Shown: positions 47,519 to 58,957, counted from the stretch's first letter. The stretch is DNA of 64,000 bases from Anticarsia gemmatalis (GCF_050436995.1 NC_134756.1:5890001-5954000); one strand, 5' to 3'. The notes: generated by a model from the letters alone, not told the origin. Translations and numbers: made by a program.

Positions 47519-47771
47519 ACTAGCTGACCCGCGCAATTTCGCTCGCGTCACATAAGAGAGAATGCGTCATTATTTTCCCCTTTTTTGTAACATTTTTTAC
47601 TGGTACTCTGCTCCCGTTGGTCGTAGCGTAATGATATATAGCCTTCCTCGATAAATGGGCTATCTAACACTGAAAGATTTTTTCAAATCACCCCAGAAGT
47701 TCCTGAGATTAGCGCGTTCAAACAAACAAACAAAAAAACAAACTCTTCACCTTTATAATATTAGTATAGAT
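47519..47771 (+). mobile_element. Short copy of the 'ACTAGCTGACCCGCGC' element
   Basis: Begins ACTAGCTGACCCGCGCAATT, shares GTCACATAAGAGAGAATG and GTTGGTCGTAGCGT with 17118-17613, and ends TTTATAATATTAGTATAGAT. Instead of the CAGA run it carries CAAA units (about 47722-47743), and it lacks about 240 bp of the middle. No coding capacity. Confidence 0.78.
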
Positions 47772-48420
47772 TTGTTCTTACATAATACGCTAGAGGACGC
47801 CGGTTTGATTTTGATACCAATTTTATTGATAGCTACTCGGTCGTAGATAGCCAATATTAGGTGGTAATACCCCTCTGGACATTATAAAAATTTAATTGGT
47901 TGACTAAACTTACCTGTTTATTGAATCAAAAGTGATTCGTTATTACCTCTATAATGTTAAAAGCTTGATTAAAACACATCCCTCTACTTGAACCGCACTT
48001 CAACGAACCATCAGAAATTCCCTCAAAATACCTATTAGACACAATCTCTAGGGATTAACACTGCGTCGCCGTAATAGTCAGTGGTTAAAGCTTCCGGCCG
48101 AGGACAGCCTTTGACGGTGAACAGCCAAAATTTCCAACTCACAAAGGATGTGGATAACCTTAACGGAAGACAACCGCCGTACTGTATCTGGAGGGAACAG
48201 AAATTTTCATAAATAAGTAAAATTGTTTTGTTATAGTATGCGAAATTGTTTGGAAGAATATGTTTTATCAACATAGTTTAATAACACAAGCAGTACCAAT
48301 TTGGATTAGAACTTTAATGCATAAATAAATATCGTGGGACAACTCACACACGGTCATTTGATTCCAAACTAAGCAGAGCTTGTACTATGGTTACCAAATA
48401 ACTGATAAACATACTTATAT

Positions 48421-48605
48421 AGATAAATTAACAACCAGGCTCAGAATATAATACTCGTGCTCATCACGCAAAGATATGTCCCGGGTGGGATTCGAACCCA
48501 CCAATAAAACAAACATACGTAATATCACGGGTGTTATGCCCGAAAGTGTAGGCAGAGGTGTAAAAAATACCCACCCATTTCGCCATTAACAATACCATAA
48601 TTAGT
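48421..48605 (-). repeat. Composite of lepidopteran interspersed repeats with a B-box-like sequence
   Basis: GGGTGGGATTCGAACCCACC (48483-48502) reads GGTTCGAATCCC on the minus strand, a B-box-like sequence of a tRNA-derived repeat. It is followed by GGGTGTTATGCCCGAAAGTG and GGCAGAGGTGTAAAAAATAC, phrases I recall from moth repeats. Borders are approximate. There is no complete tRNA fold. Confidence 0.5.
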
Positions 48606-48911
48606 AACCCTGCAACAATTAGAGAAAAAATAAGTAAACACTAAAAAGGCACTATAAAAAAAATATGTCAATACTACGAAGGTTTATGAAACTTTCCAAG
48701 AAAATCACTGATCGAGCATAATCATCAAAGAAAGTGCAATCTAGGAATAAGCATTGCTCAACGAGTTTCAGTTCCGAGAATCTCTCATAACACTTTTCCG
48801 CTGGTGTTCACACTGATACAAGCCTTTTACTTTAATACTATATTTTACAGTAAAAATGTTTGTACACAAGCTTAAAATACATAGAAGACTTATGCCCGGT
48901 TTCTTATTACA

Positions 48912-48990
48912 TTTAGCGATAGTTTATCTATTCAATAGCGTTTTGTTTATATGAGTTTCAACTCTATTGAATAGAAAAACTACCGTTAAA
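48912..48990. repeat. Small inverted repeat (MITE remnant)
   Basis: 27-bp arms at 48912-48938 and 48964-48990 (both containing CTATTCAATAG or its complement) with about four mismatches and a 25-bp spacer. The preceding TTATGCCCGGTTTC resembles the edge of a MITE, but no target duplication is clear. Confidence 0.5.
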
Positions 48991-49830
48991 TATACCACAA
49001 AAACTGCTAATTAACTACGCAAAATACTTTGATTTAAATAAACCATGTTTAAAATGTAAGAAACATATTAGTTGTTGTTGTGTAATCAGTACTTTATCTT
49101 TGTAGTCATTTCCCTCAATCGTCTTTTACAACTAGGAGATAAAGATAAGAGTCTGAAGTATTCGGTGTTCAAGACAATTTGCGTTTACTATTCCCGACGT
49201 TGTAACTGCAACTATGTAAATAAAACTTTATTGTAATGTTCTTGATTGGTAATTAGAAACTTCTTAGAATTTGAATAAACATCTGAGAGAGTGAAGTGCA
49301 ACGTTTTCTAGGAAAACGCTGGATAAAAATGCACTTGAATAATGAAGAATTGTAATTACATTTGCAAATAGGAAAAATGATGGATGCTCGTGATGAGAAT
49401 TTTTTGTATCAAAGCGGCTTTGATATAAAAAGTTGTTACTATGATTTGAAAGCAAATTGCAACTAATTTAAGACACAGGAAGCCATCGTTAGGTATAGCT
49501 ACAATAGCTTAGTTTATACCCTTACACCCTTTGCTATAATAATAGGCACCGGCTGGCGAGAATCCGATTGCGTAACAAATTTTAGTAAAATTATCATTGT
49601 GTACTGTGTCTATTTATTGCGATTCCTAGAATAACTACTTCATATTTCATTAAAAGTAGTTTAAAATATTTGATCCAACAGTTTCAGTGCCCACTCGTAT
49701 TGTAAGACGACCGGTATTTAGTAACAAGAGATGATGAAAATAGTGTAGTGCGAATTTGAAGACTGACATTTGCTAAGTGCTTGTGCACAAGGCTTTTAAA
49801 CGCGTGGGATTGTTCTTCAATTGAATGTAC

Positions 49831-49903
49831 CGTTTGTGCGAAGGCGGTGACGTGGGCGGAGTGTGTGGTGGAAAACGCACCGGAATCTACGGCGGACTGT
49901 AGT
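49831..49903 (-). CDS. Possible small internal exon of an unidentified gene
   Basis: A CpG-rich 73-bp segment on the minus strand lies between an AG (AACACGATCAG|ACTA) and a GT (CAAACG|GTACAT). One frame is open throughout and encodes LQSAVDSGAFSTTHSAHVTA and FAQT. Against it: the plus strand is also open (AECVVENAPESTADCSLIVF), and part of the sequence (GTGGTGGAAAAYGCAC) recurs near 38687, which hints at an old repeat. Not recognised. Confidence 0.2.
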
Positions 49904-52900
49904 CTGATCGTGTTTTGTTTGATGATACGGAATTAGTATGTATAATGAATTCTGTTCTAATATCAGTCGTGTTTGTCTAAAAGTCATTGAAATGGGTAGG
50001 TTATTTTTGAAAGAAAATTGACTACGTACTATGAACGCGGTGGAATAAAGACTAACATTTTTTACAATGCAACAATACCCTTAATCAGCAGTACGACAGC
50101 ATTGTGTTCAATAAGTACCGTGGTTCATACATTTTCATAACATAACGCATTAATATAAATAGCTCACTTTCATAAATCTCTAAAAGATAAATAGATGTAA
50201 GATTTACAACGACATTACAAATAGAATTTAATTTATCGGTGACCGAAAATGAAGCCATATTTTTGAGTAAATACAAAAAGAAATCAACAGAAATTTTACA
50301 AGACGACACTAATGAGTAATTCTTGATGATTTATAATGTTTCTAAAAAACGAAATAAACTATAAATAATTTCCTAATAAAAGGCGAAGTCACAATCATGA
50401 AAATTAATAGACATTATGTAGTAACAAATGGACCAGATATTTTAATGGGCCAGCAAATACAAATTCTATTTTAATGGCCGTAGATGTTTCGGGATAAGTT
50501 ATGACTCAAATTATGTTATGTTTATTGCTGATAACATACGTAATGGACTTCGTATGTAAAAATAAAGTGGAGTTAGGACTTCATATTTTGTCTTACGTAA
50601 ATAAACATATTTTCAGTCATATTCAGTGGGTTAGGCTAAATTGCTTTGCACTGCTAGATAAAAATGAAAGGCTTGTAAAACTTTTTTGTTAAGTACGTCT
50701 CCGACGTACGATCAACTAACAATTTGTATTGCATATCGTTGAATCTTGACGGGGACAGAGCTACATTAGTCATACTTATCCCCCAATATATCTTTCCGCA
50801 AATTATATTAACTGCTGAACCGCATGACACATCTCTAGTCGAGGAATTTTGTTAAAAAATAATGTAACGTCGTGCTAATGCAAATATTATTATAACATTT
50901 TCCGCGCCATATATTTTGAAGCAAGAGGAAAATATACTGCAAGCCATAAACGCTAGTGTGATTCAGCGCTGAAGGTATGAAAATTATCGTTTAAGGAAAA
51001 GGTAGCGGGTTTAACGATGACATCCAACCGCATGAAACTTGCCAAAGAGAACTCCCGCACGTGACATGGAAGTAAAAAGAACGTAACGTAGGATGCGCGT
51101 AACAAAATTACATGAAAAACCGTAATATCCCTAAGAATTTGAACGTAATAAAACTGCTCAGTGTTCACGGCTCGCGCCTTTCAACCGAATGTTTTACCAA
51201 ATTGACGTTCGACATGAGATCATGCATTCTTTTGATATGGTAATCCGTCCCAACCCTCGGGCAATAATCGATTATTAAATAGGTAGAAATCGGTAGATCA
51301 GGGTCCCTTATCCACTGTAAGATTCTTAAGAGGATTCCTTTATGACATGAAAGGTCGACTGTGGCCTCCGACCTTGTTGAACAGAGAATATTTTTTTGGC
51401 AAATTACTTTTGTGACTGGCTGGATGAAATTTCAGGATCGGATCTCAGGGCGCTGACTTGCCCTAAGGAGCAATCTGCGACGTTGTAATTACGTATTTTA
51501 TTTCAGTAGAATGAATTTTCTGATTCGGGAAGATTACTTTGAATAAAATTTTATTTAGATTCCATTTGTAGATGAAAATTGCGCGTGGGCTAACAGACAG
51601 AACCTCATTTGCTTTACAGTATTGCTAATGGTGTGTTTGAAATTGCACAAAAAGAAGATGTTTTCTCGCATTAGGCTAACTAACTAACTACATAGCTAAA
51701 TATTGGACCGAATGTCTGGTTAGTTAGGATAACTAGGTACGTATTATTTTACCAGTCAGTAATTAATATCATAAAGTTTTTAAGTGAATAAGTTTTATAC
51801 ATTTATTGGGGTTTTTATTATACCTACCAATAAGTAAGTTCAAATTATGAAGATCTTTCAGCGTCTTAAATAAGTTTCTAGTGGAATTATAAGACTGGAT
51901 TTTCTTTGGTATTTAAATAAAGTTTTATTGCTGAAGCCACGAAAGCTTTCAAGTGTTAGTGGCTAAATTAATTTCTAAAATAGAAAATGAAAAGTAAAAT
52001 TTTCATAAGGCTATTGTAGGTCATGTATTTTCCTACCGTCATTTCTATTATAAAAAGTTTTACATTAAGGTGAGAAGGAAAATGTTTATTAAGAATTTAT
52101 GAAAAGAGAAAGCGTGAAAAATATAAACAGAAAGTTTAAATGCCTTTGACAAAGCGACTTCGTCATAGACGTCGGTAGATAAGATGAAGTCGGCTCAATA
52201 AGGCTTAGTATAAATACCTTAAGTGCCGCCTTGGGAAACAAACAGGCCTTTAATTTCCTCTTACAAATTGAAAAAATAATGTAAAGAACGTCTTTAGTTC
52301 TTTATGAATCTCTTTATTTGTTGCGAGGCTATTTAAATTGGCAATATAAAAATAAAGCTACTGATCCGCTTGTCGACCTACGCAGATCGTAATAATAGAG
52401 GAAAATAAACAACTTGAAACGAAACATTGTTTTCATGAGATTTTTTATAAACATTGAGTTTCTTATTACGTAACCTTGCGGTGCTTGCGATTTAATTAAT
52501 GTATTGTTATTAAATCAAAAACAATGCTATCAAACGTTTGAAATTTACTCCACGTGGATGAATTCAAACTTAAACAAAGGAAACAAAAGAAGCCTATAAT
52601 ATTTCTGTAATTTCGACATTTTGAGCAGTCATCTGCGACAGGTAGAATTAAATCCGTCCTCATTTTTTCCATTGAAATTCGCGTTTACCGGACTATTTGA
52701 TTATTAAATTCATAAAGCCACGATGCATGCCGATAGAACTGTTAATCGGCCAAAACCAGTCATGTGCGTGCGCCCTAACAATGCACTTCCCGTCGGCATC
52801 GTTTAATATTCTGATCACAGTATATTAAACAGTCCCTGTACAGTTTAAAATTTCAATTTAGCTTCATTACGAGTATTCAATATTATTTTTTGTAAGGTTA

Positions 52901-52930
52901 ATCGACATATCGATCAATGTTAATTACTTT

Positions 52931-53116
52931 TTATAAAGTAAGTGATACGTATGCAGGCGACAGGTCACTGGCCACTTGAGACATGCCTTCAGATCGTATC
53001 TGAAGCCTGTGCACGGAGGATATGACGACTTTACTTTTTGCAGAAAAAAAACAACTCCGAAAGATGTCTGAAGAGCGGCGCCGCGCCCGCTTCGAGGCGC
53101 GCCGAAAAAAATGCAT
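52931..53116 (-). CDS. Possible exon in a GC-rich island; product unknown
   Basis: GC-rich against AT-rich flanks. The minus strand has an ATG frame of 61 codons starting MHFFRRASKRARRRSSDIFR, basic and Ser-rich, which could be an N-terminal exon. A competing plus-strand reading has a good acceptor (GACTTTACTTTTTGCAG at about 53026-53042) followed by a C-terminal-like frame containing MSEERRRARFEARRKK and a TGA at about 53128. Only one can be right. I recognise neither. Confidence 0.25.
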   Translation of the reverse strand: MHFFRRASKRARRRSSDIFRSCFFSAKSKVVISSVHRLQIRSEGMSQVASDLSPAYVSLTL

Positions 53117-54244
53117 AATGATGCTTTGACACCATCACTTTGATGGCGCGAGTTTTTGCTAAGTAATCATTGCTAGAATTTTTAATTACAGGTGTAATGG
53201 TTGAGACTACGAGAGTAAAAAGTATTATGTTAATATATTTCCCAAAATTTTAACCGCGTGAAACTCTGAAACGAGTAAAAATGGTATACATTACACAATT
53301 TATTGCAATTACGTCAAATGTTTTGTGAAAATATATTTAATGCGAAACTGAAAGTTGTGCATTTCAACGAGACATTTTATGCAATCGTGGAATAGTTATG
53401 TGACTATTGAAAAATGGTAAATAAATAAGTATGTTGTTACACTGTAAAGTTCATTTTATCATTTACTAATTACTATTAAAAATAACGTTTACCTAGAACG
53501 GACAAAAGGAAAATATTTTACGAAATAATATTAACAAATACTTATTTAGTGGAATCTGGGGGCACGGAAGTGCCCCCGCAAGTCGAGCAAAAAAAAAGCT
53601 GCACGGCCGTAACATCCTTTTCTCGAAGCAATTCGGGCTAGTTTTGACACCCCTATAATTTCGTAGTGGATAGAACAAGAAGCCTGGATTTTCAGCAACT
53701 AATCAGTCATTGTATAAACACGGTATATTTAAAATTTCAGTCAATTTGAACCAGTAGTTTAAGAATGACAACTTGTTAAAATTTTGAATTTTGTCACTCA
53801 CTGATTCACTGACTCACTGACTCACCGATCATCAAAAGTCTAAGGTACTTCTAGCAGACATAGAAGCTTAAAATTTTGAATACAAATAGGGTTTAGTGTC
53901 TTAATCATGGGAAAAATTCAATATTTTCTAATTTCGGTCAAGTTTTCTAAATACACTAACTGCAACAATAACTTTGTAATCCCATATAAATGTATAAGAT
54001 TACAAGGTTACATTTGCAGTTAATGAATTAAATTATTATTTCTGTAGAAAATAAAATAAATAGGTGTAAATATGTATCTACTATATGAGACATAACGGGA
54101 GGGGGTATAGGGTGGGTAAGGGTGTTTAGCCCATGAAACTGAACAACATTCCAATAGGAAAATATGTTGAATTATGAAAAAAATACGGCTTTCCATACAA
54201 ATTGGACTTATGTTTGCTCTATTCGCTCTACAAAAAGAAGTGAG

Positions 54245-54437
54245 ATGCCATCAAAAACATTCTGTAAAAACCTCAAGTCTCGCCGTAAAAAGTTGTGAGA
54301 TCTATATAATACCAAGTCGATTAATCTATTTAGTCTCTACTTAAAGGACCTTCTGTCTTAAGTTATTACGTATGTTATTATCATGCCAATTTAAAAAAAA
54401 AAACCTTTAAAACAAATAGATCGACTTGGTCATCGCA
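54245..54437 (+). repeat. Left arm of the large inverted repeat, copy 2
   Basis: 193 bp beginning ATGCCATCAAAAACATTC; pairs with 54517-54708 around a 79-bp spacer. Confidence 0.92.
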
Positions 54438-54516
54438 AGAAAATACAAATTAACATTTCAGGAGCATTAACTTCTCGTCGTGCTGTGTAGTGTGATACAT
54501 ACTAATAATCAAATCA

Positions 54517-54708
54517 TGCGATGGCCAGGTCGGTCTATTTGTTTTAGAGGTATTTTTTTTAAATTGGCATGATAATAACATACGTAATAACTTAAGACAG
54601 AAGGTCCTTTAAGTAGAGACTAAATAGATTAATCGACTTGGTATTATATAGATCTCACAACTTTTTACGGCGAGACTTGAGGTTTTTACAGAATGTTTTT
54701 GATGGCAT
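54517..54708 (-). repeat. Right arm of the large inverted repeat, copy 2
   Basis: Reverse complement of 54245-54437, ending GATGGCAT at the element border. Confidence 0.92.
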
Positions 54709-56884
54709 ATATTTTTCTTTGTACTTACATGAAGCTTAATTCTTATATGTATGTTATAAAACTTAAGCTAATACTTCTCGTAGCTTAATTAAAATTGCTT
54801 AATAAAAACATGCCACTAACATTCACAAACACATTTGCACATACTATAAAAAATAAACTCTCGTCCATCTGGCTTTGACGTCGAGCAAAAAGACAAGTGA
54901 TGTTCAAACACATACTTTACCAACTAGTAGCGGGAGACTTGAAATAAATTCGTACCTTGTGGAATATATAGAACAGAATAAACAAGCTGTGACGAAAGCA
55001 TAGGAAGAAGAGTCCTGGCTGATCGGAAATTCTGTTATTCGCACAGGGAATCGACTAGTGGCAGCATTCGGTCGGTTTGAACTCCAAGAGTTTGTTCGAA
55101 ACGCCATCGCCGACCGTACGGCATGTGATTGGATTCCGAATGTATAAAAGTTTGCGCTTAAAGAGCATAGTTTGCATGCACGAGATACGCGAAGAACAAG
55201 TTTGAAAATCTAAATGTCTTTGGCGCTGCATCGGGATGAAAATAGATGACTGTTTAGACAACATGGTACTTGTATCGGCATTTTCCGATAAATTCTGTTT
55301 GCTAACTCTGAAAGTTCTCGTTAATCTTAACTTGTCATTATTTCCAGACGCATTGCAGCTGAAATTCATGTTCATAATGAAATTTTAGACATTGACAGTA
55401 TTTTATACCTTTTATTTTAAAGTAATATTCAATTCTAACGATTCAATAAAACAGTCTAATGCTGTTAGATCAATTTTCAATCAGGATTTTGTAATACTAT
55501 GTAAGAGTACCAAATAAAGTTTGCGGTGCCATAAAATATTTCATTTCCTTCGAGAATCTATGTTTAAGCCGTAAACTCACTGTTACCTAGTTTGCAAAGA
55601 CTATGTTTAAACCATAAACTGAGCATTACCTAGTTTACACGCTAGCGTAAACACAAAGTGCATTTCAAACGTTTTCTCATAATACGTATAGGAAATACTC
55701 GCTGTTTGTAATGTTAAGTATTCAAGCTAAACACGTGTACTCGTATAATTTCGAGTCGTCCCGCCGAGTGTCAATAACCATGAAAGCTTATATTGTTTAA
55801 TACTTACTACCCTCTCAAAGGACGTTTACACAGAGAAATTATTGTCGATGACGGATTTGTTTCTCGATATTTCCTTGGTTCGAGTTAGTCATAACTTGTA
55901 TTGACATTTCAAATTCATGTGCGAATGCTTATTAACTTTGATTGTATTTGCATCGTCTAGTGTACTTATTCAGCTTTTATGATATTGTGATGATAATAAT
56001 ATGAAGGTTATATGCATTCAATTGTCCTGCTTGGAGTGGTACTTTAGCTGAAATCTACTAGTATTTACTTTGTAACAATTCGTAAAAATACTTAATTCGT
56101 AGCGATTAATATATAAAACTAAATAGTAGTTTGAACCATGCCTTACTTAACTAGCGTGCAAGCGAGCAACCACAAAAATACTCCACTTCATCCAAAGATT
56201 AATCTAGCGTAAAAATAATTACAAATAATAACGTCGTACGATGTAGAGCAACGTGTTAATCATACTATCGTGTGAGCTTGCTGTCGAAGAAAATTGCTCA
56301 ATCAAAGGCTGTGGCCGGGTCAAGCGTGACTTACCTCATAACAATGTAATAACCATCCAGCCAACAGCTTATTGACCTATTAGCTTTTCACTACTTGAAT
56401 ATTTATAGTTGCTGATAACAGTAGAAAGTACTGCACTGGTAATTATACAGGGTGTTCAACATTTTGGTTGGTATTTTGTTTGACGGTTTTCGTGTATAAT
56501 GTCGCTTTACTTATTTGATTATAATTTTTTTGTAACCATAGGAATCACGGAATCACCATTCGTAGTTACATTACGATTGCTTTTGCAAGAATAGACGATA
56601 AGTGAAGTCAAAATTCTAATACGTACTACTGTTATTAGGATCATGTGTTGCGATGTTAACTTCTTTTGTGTTCCAAGCGATAGTGTTTGCAACTGTCAAT
56701 CTTGAGGTCTCGAAACCTTGTCATAGGGTATTGGTGATGGTGTGTGTAATATTGCGGTTCTACAGAGAGCTTCATAGTAATTTAATGTGGCATTTTGTTA
56801 TCAATTATATGCATAAACAGCTGGTAGGGATAAAAGCATAATGTTGTCTTGAATGGAGTGAATATTAATTGATAATTATTTATT

Positions 56885-56940
56885 TTTTTACCCATTACTA
56901 TCCCACTGCAGGTCAAGGGTCTCCTCCCAAACGAGGGGGA
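56885..56940 (-). repeat. Fragment of the 'CCCAGCAGTGGG' dispersed repeat, reversed
   Basis: The minus strand reads GGGAGGAGACCCTTGACCTG, then CAGTGGGATAGTAATGGGTA, matching the right end of 62404-62617 with a few changes. Confidence 0.65.
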
Positions 56941-57554
56941 CACTATGTCAATGGTATTAAGTATTACTGTTTTTTATCATTAGAAGTAAATTATTTCGAT
57001 ACATTTTTGGTCAAAAAAAAATCTTGAAATTTTAAAATGTACTCTATTAAATTTTGTGAAGTTTTAACGAGAGTACATTCATCTCTGAACATAGAGTTAA
57101 CAAAACTAATTTAGTGTTTCAGTTATCCCCGTGTATATAACATTAGATCTTAGTTGTTACAGCTGGTTTCTTCTGTGCTGTAATGAGTGGGGCAAAGTTT
57201 GCTCAGTCTCGGTCGCCTCAGGCCATACCGGTGCGCGGTACTCGACAAAAGGGAGCATCTCTACATATTATGGTTTATGTAACAGATTTAATGTATTTTA
57301 TTCCTGTCATTTTTTATAGGACTGCAGTATCATCCTGCGTTTGTAGTAGTAAGTAAGATTAAATAAAGATGAAGAAGTTTGCACAACTTAGTTTTTCAGT
57401 TAGGTTACTACTAGTAACAGACCGGAGTGCAATGATGCGCCAGTAAGTAGCATTTAACACTCATAGAACGAAAAGGAAATCATCCAACAAGTTCCTATTT
57501 GATTTGATTTCAGAATAATAGGTGTATTATGATTACCGAGATTTATCGAGAAAT

Positions 57555-57657
57555 GTTGAATGAAAATCTGATTAGCGCCTCTAACGGGCGTCGTAAGAAC
57601 CATTTTGGCAAATAAAATTAAAAGTCAAACTTTCGATACTCGACAGTACCGGCTGTA
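57555..57657 (+). repeat. Local repeat, copy A
   Basis: TTGAATGAAAATCTGATTAG, CGCCTCTAACGGG and GTCAAACTTTCGATA recur in order, diverged, at 58010-58105. No coding capacity and no terminal repeats seen. Confidence 0.6.
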
Positions 57658-58009
57658 GAGAATTACAAACACATTAGGCACTATACTGTGAACATACTTA
57701 TGTTCATGGACATACTAGTGTTGCTAAACTAAAAAACTTTCTGATGTTTTAAGGGTCATTTCGATTCCAAGATTAATTTGTTTCGTCTGTCATTCAAATA
57801 TATCTATGAAGTTGTTTCAAGCACTCACAAGTCTGTAAAGTTTCGACAGCTGGCTTAACTAATGCTACGGGTATTACTATTAATTGCTTTGAAGTTCATT
57901 ACGAAACAAATTATTGTGCTTATAATGTATGCAACGACAGTAATTTTATAACGAAATCGACGAACAGCAGTAGGTACTATCGCGATTTTATACCTTTGTC
58001 TGCTACATT

Positions 58010-58105
58010 TTGAATGAAAACTTGATCAGCGCCCCTAGCGGATGCCATAGGAACTATTCAAAGTACATTTTTAATGTCAAACTCTCGATAGTTGTAAGTA
58101 CTGAA
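58010..58105 (+). repeat. Local repeat, copy B
   Basis: TTGAATGAAAACTTGATCAG, CGCCCCTAGCGG and GTCAAACTCTCGATA match 57555-57657 in the same order and orientation, about 455 bp away. Confidence 0.6.
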
Positions 58106-58783
58106 TATGCCGATAGTCGCGCTGTACATGCATATTATATTTAGTATTCTACTACATTCTCTAATGTAAAGGAAAAGGTTTATTTTGGTTATACTGAGTT
58201 GTCAACTTCTAAAAATAAAGCACTTCTATTGATTGTCATTGACAATTTTATCATGTTTATCGAAAGGTCAATAAACTTTTGGCAGTTAACATTAAGCTCC
58301 TAATGGCTTCGCTGATCACTTAGTGACTTTGAAAACATTTTAAGTTATAAATATAACTTCTCTTGTAAACGTTCATTTTACTTTAATAGTTATATCAGAA
58401 GTCATACTATAACAATTAATAGTTATCGAAATGTTGCTTCAAATCTTATCAAAGTCATTCACATTATTAGGACCATTACCAGGAAGCGTCGCGAATATCC
58501 CTAGAGCCTACTAAATAAACATTAAGTCAAACTGAATCGCATATTTATTAGTTCTAACACGATGTAATTAAATGTATGCCATCGTTTTCGTATCTTTATG
58601 GACTATTCTACTGGTGATAAGCTATTTTGAAGGTTCATCTGACTAAGCATTGGCTTAATTTGTGTTTAAAATTTGCAGTAATATTTAACAACAAAATAGT
58701 TTCCGCAAAATACAAGAGAGTCCCAAATCAGTCAAATTGCGGTTTTTAGATGTTGCAATATCATGGCAATTTGTGTTCTTCGG

Positions 58784-58957
58784 TCATACGCCACATGTTC
58801 TATAAATCACGATACTGTATCGATGCATTTGTAAATCACTGATGTCACGGGACAGTACAGCGGGTTGGCTACTTATCTGTGGCTCCCGCGTTGGCGAAAC
58901 CTTTGGCTCCAATATTGGCCCTTCAAGAATCCGAAAACAAATACAACTAGTATGTTC
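58784..58957 (-). other. Coding-like open frame, product unknown
   Basis: The minus strand is open for 57 codons without an ATG start, including RILEGPILEPKVSPTREPQI and SSQPAVLSRDISDLQ, over a GC-richer patch. It could be an exon with an acceptor near CTTGAAG|GG, but that site is weak and no clear donor is seen. Not recognised. Confidence 0.18.

Larger units (their letters stand above)
40018..53553. other. 13.5 kb gene-poor region
   Basis: Mostly AT-rich unique-looking DNA. It contains the repeats listed at 41555, 47519, 48421 and 48912, and two GC-richer coding-like islands (49831-49903, 52931-53116). The remaining open frames have no family resemblance. Confidence 0.5.
53554..54709 (+). 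mobile_element. 1.15-kb dispersed element, copy 2, ending in a 464-bp inverted repeat
   Basis: Same start (ATCTGGGGGCACGG), hairpin, ACTGACTC microsatellite and terminal inverted arms as 38866-40017, with a few per cent substitutions and small indels. Flanks are unrelated, which defines both borders. Arms are 54245-54437 and 54517-54708. Confidence 0.85.

Noticed and set aside
55144..55151. TATAAAAG as a promoter TATA box
   Set aside because: No downstream start site or coding exon on that strand; TATA-like words are frequent here.
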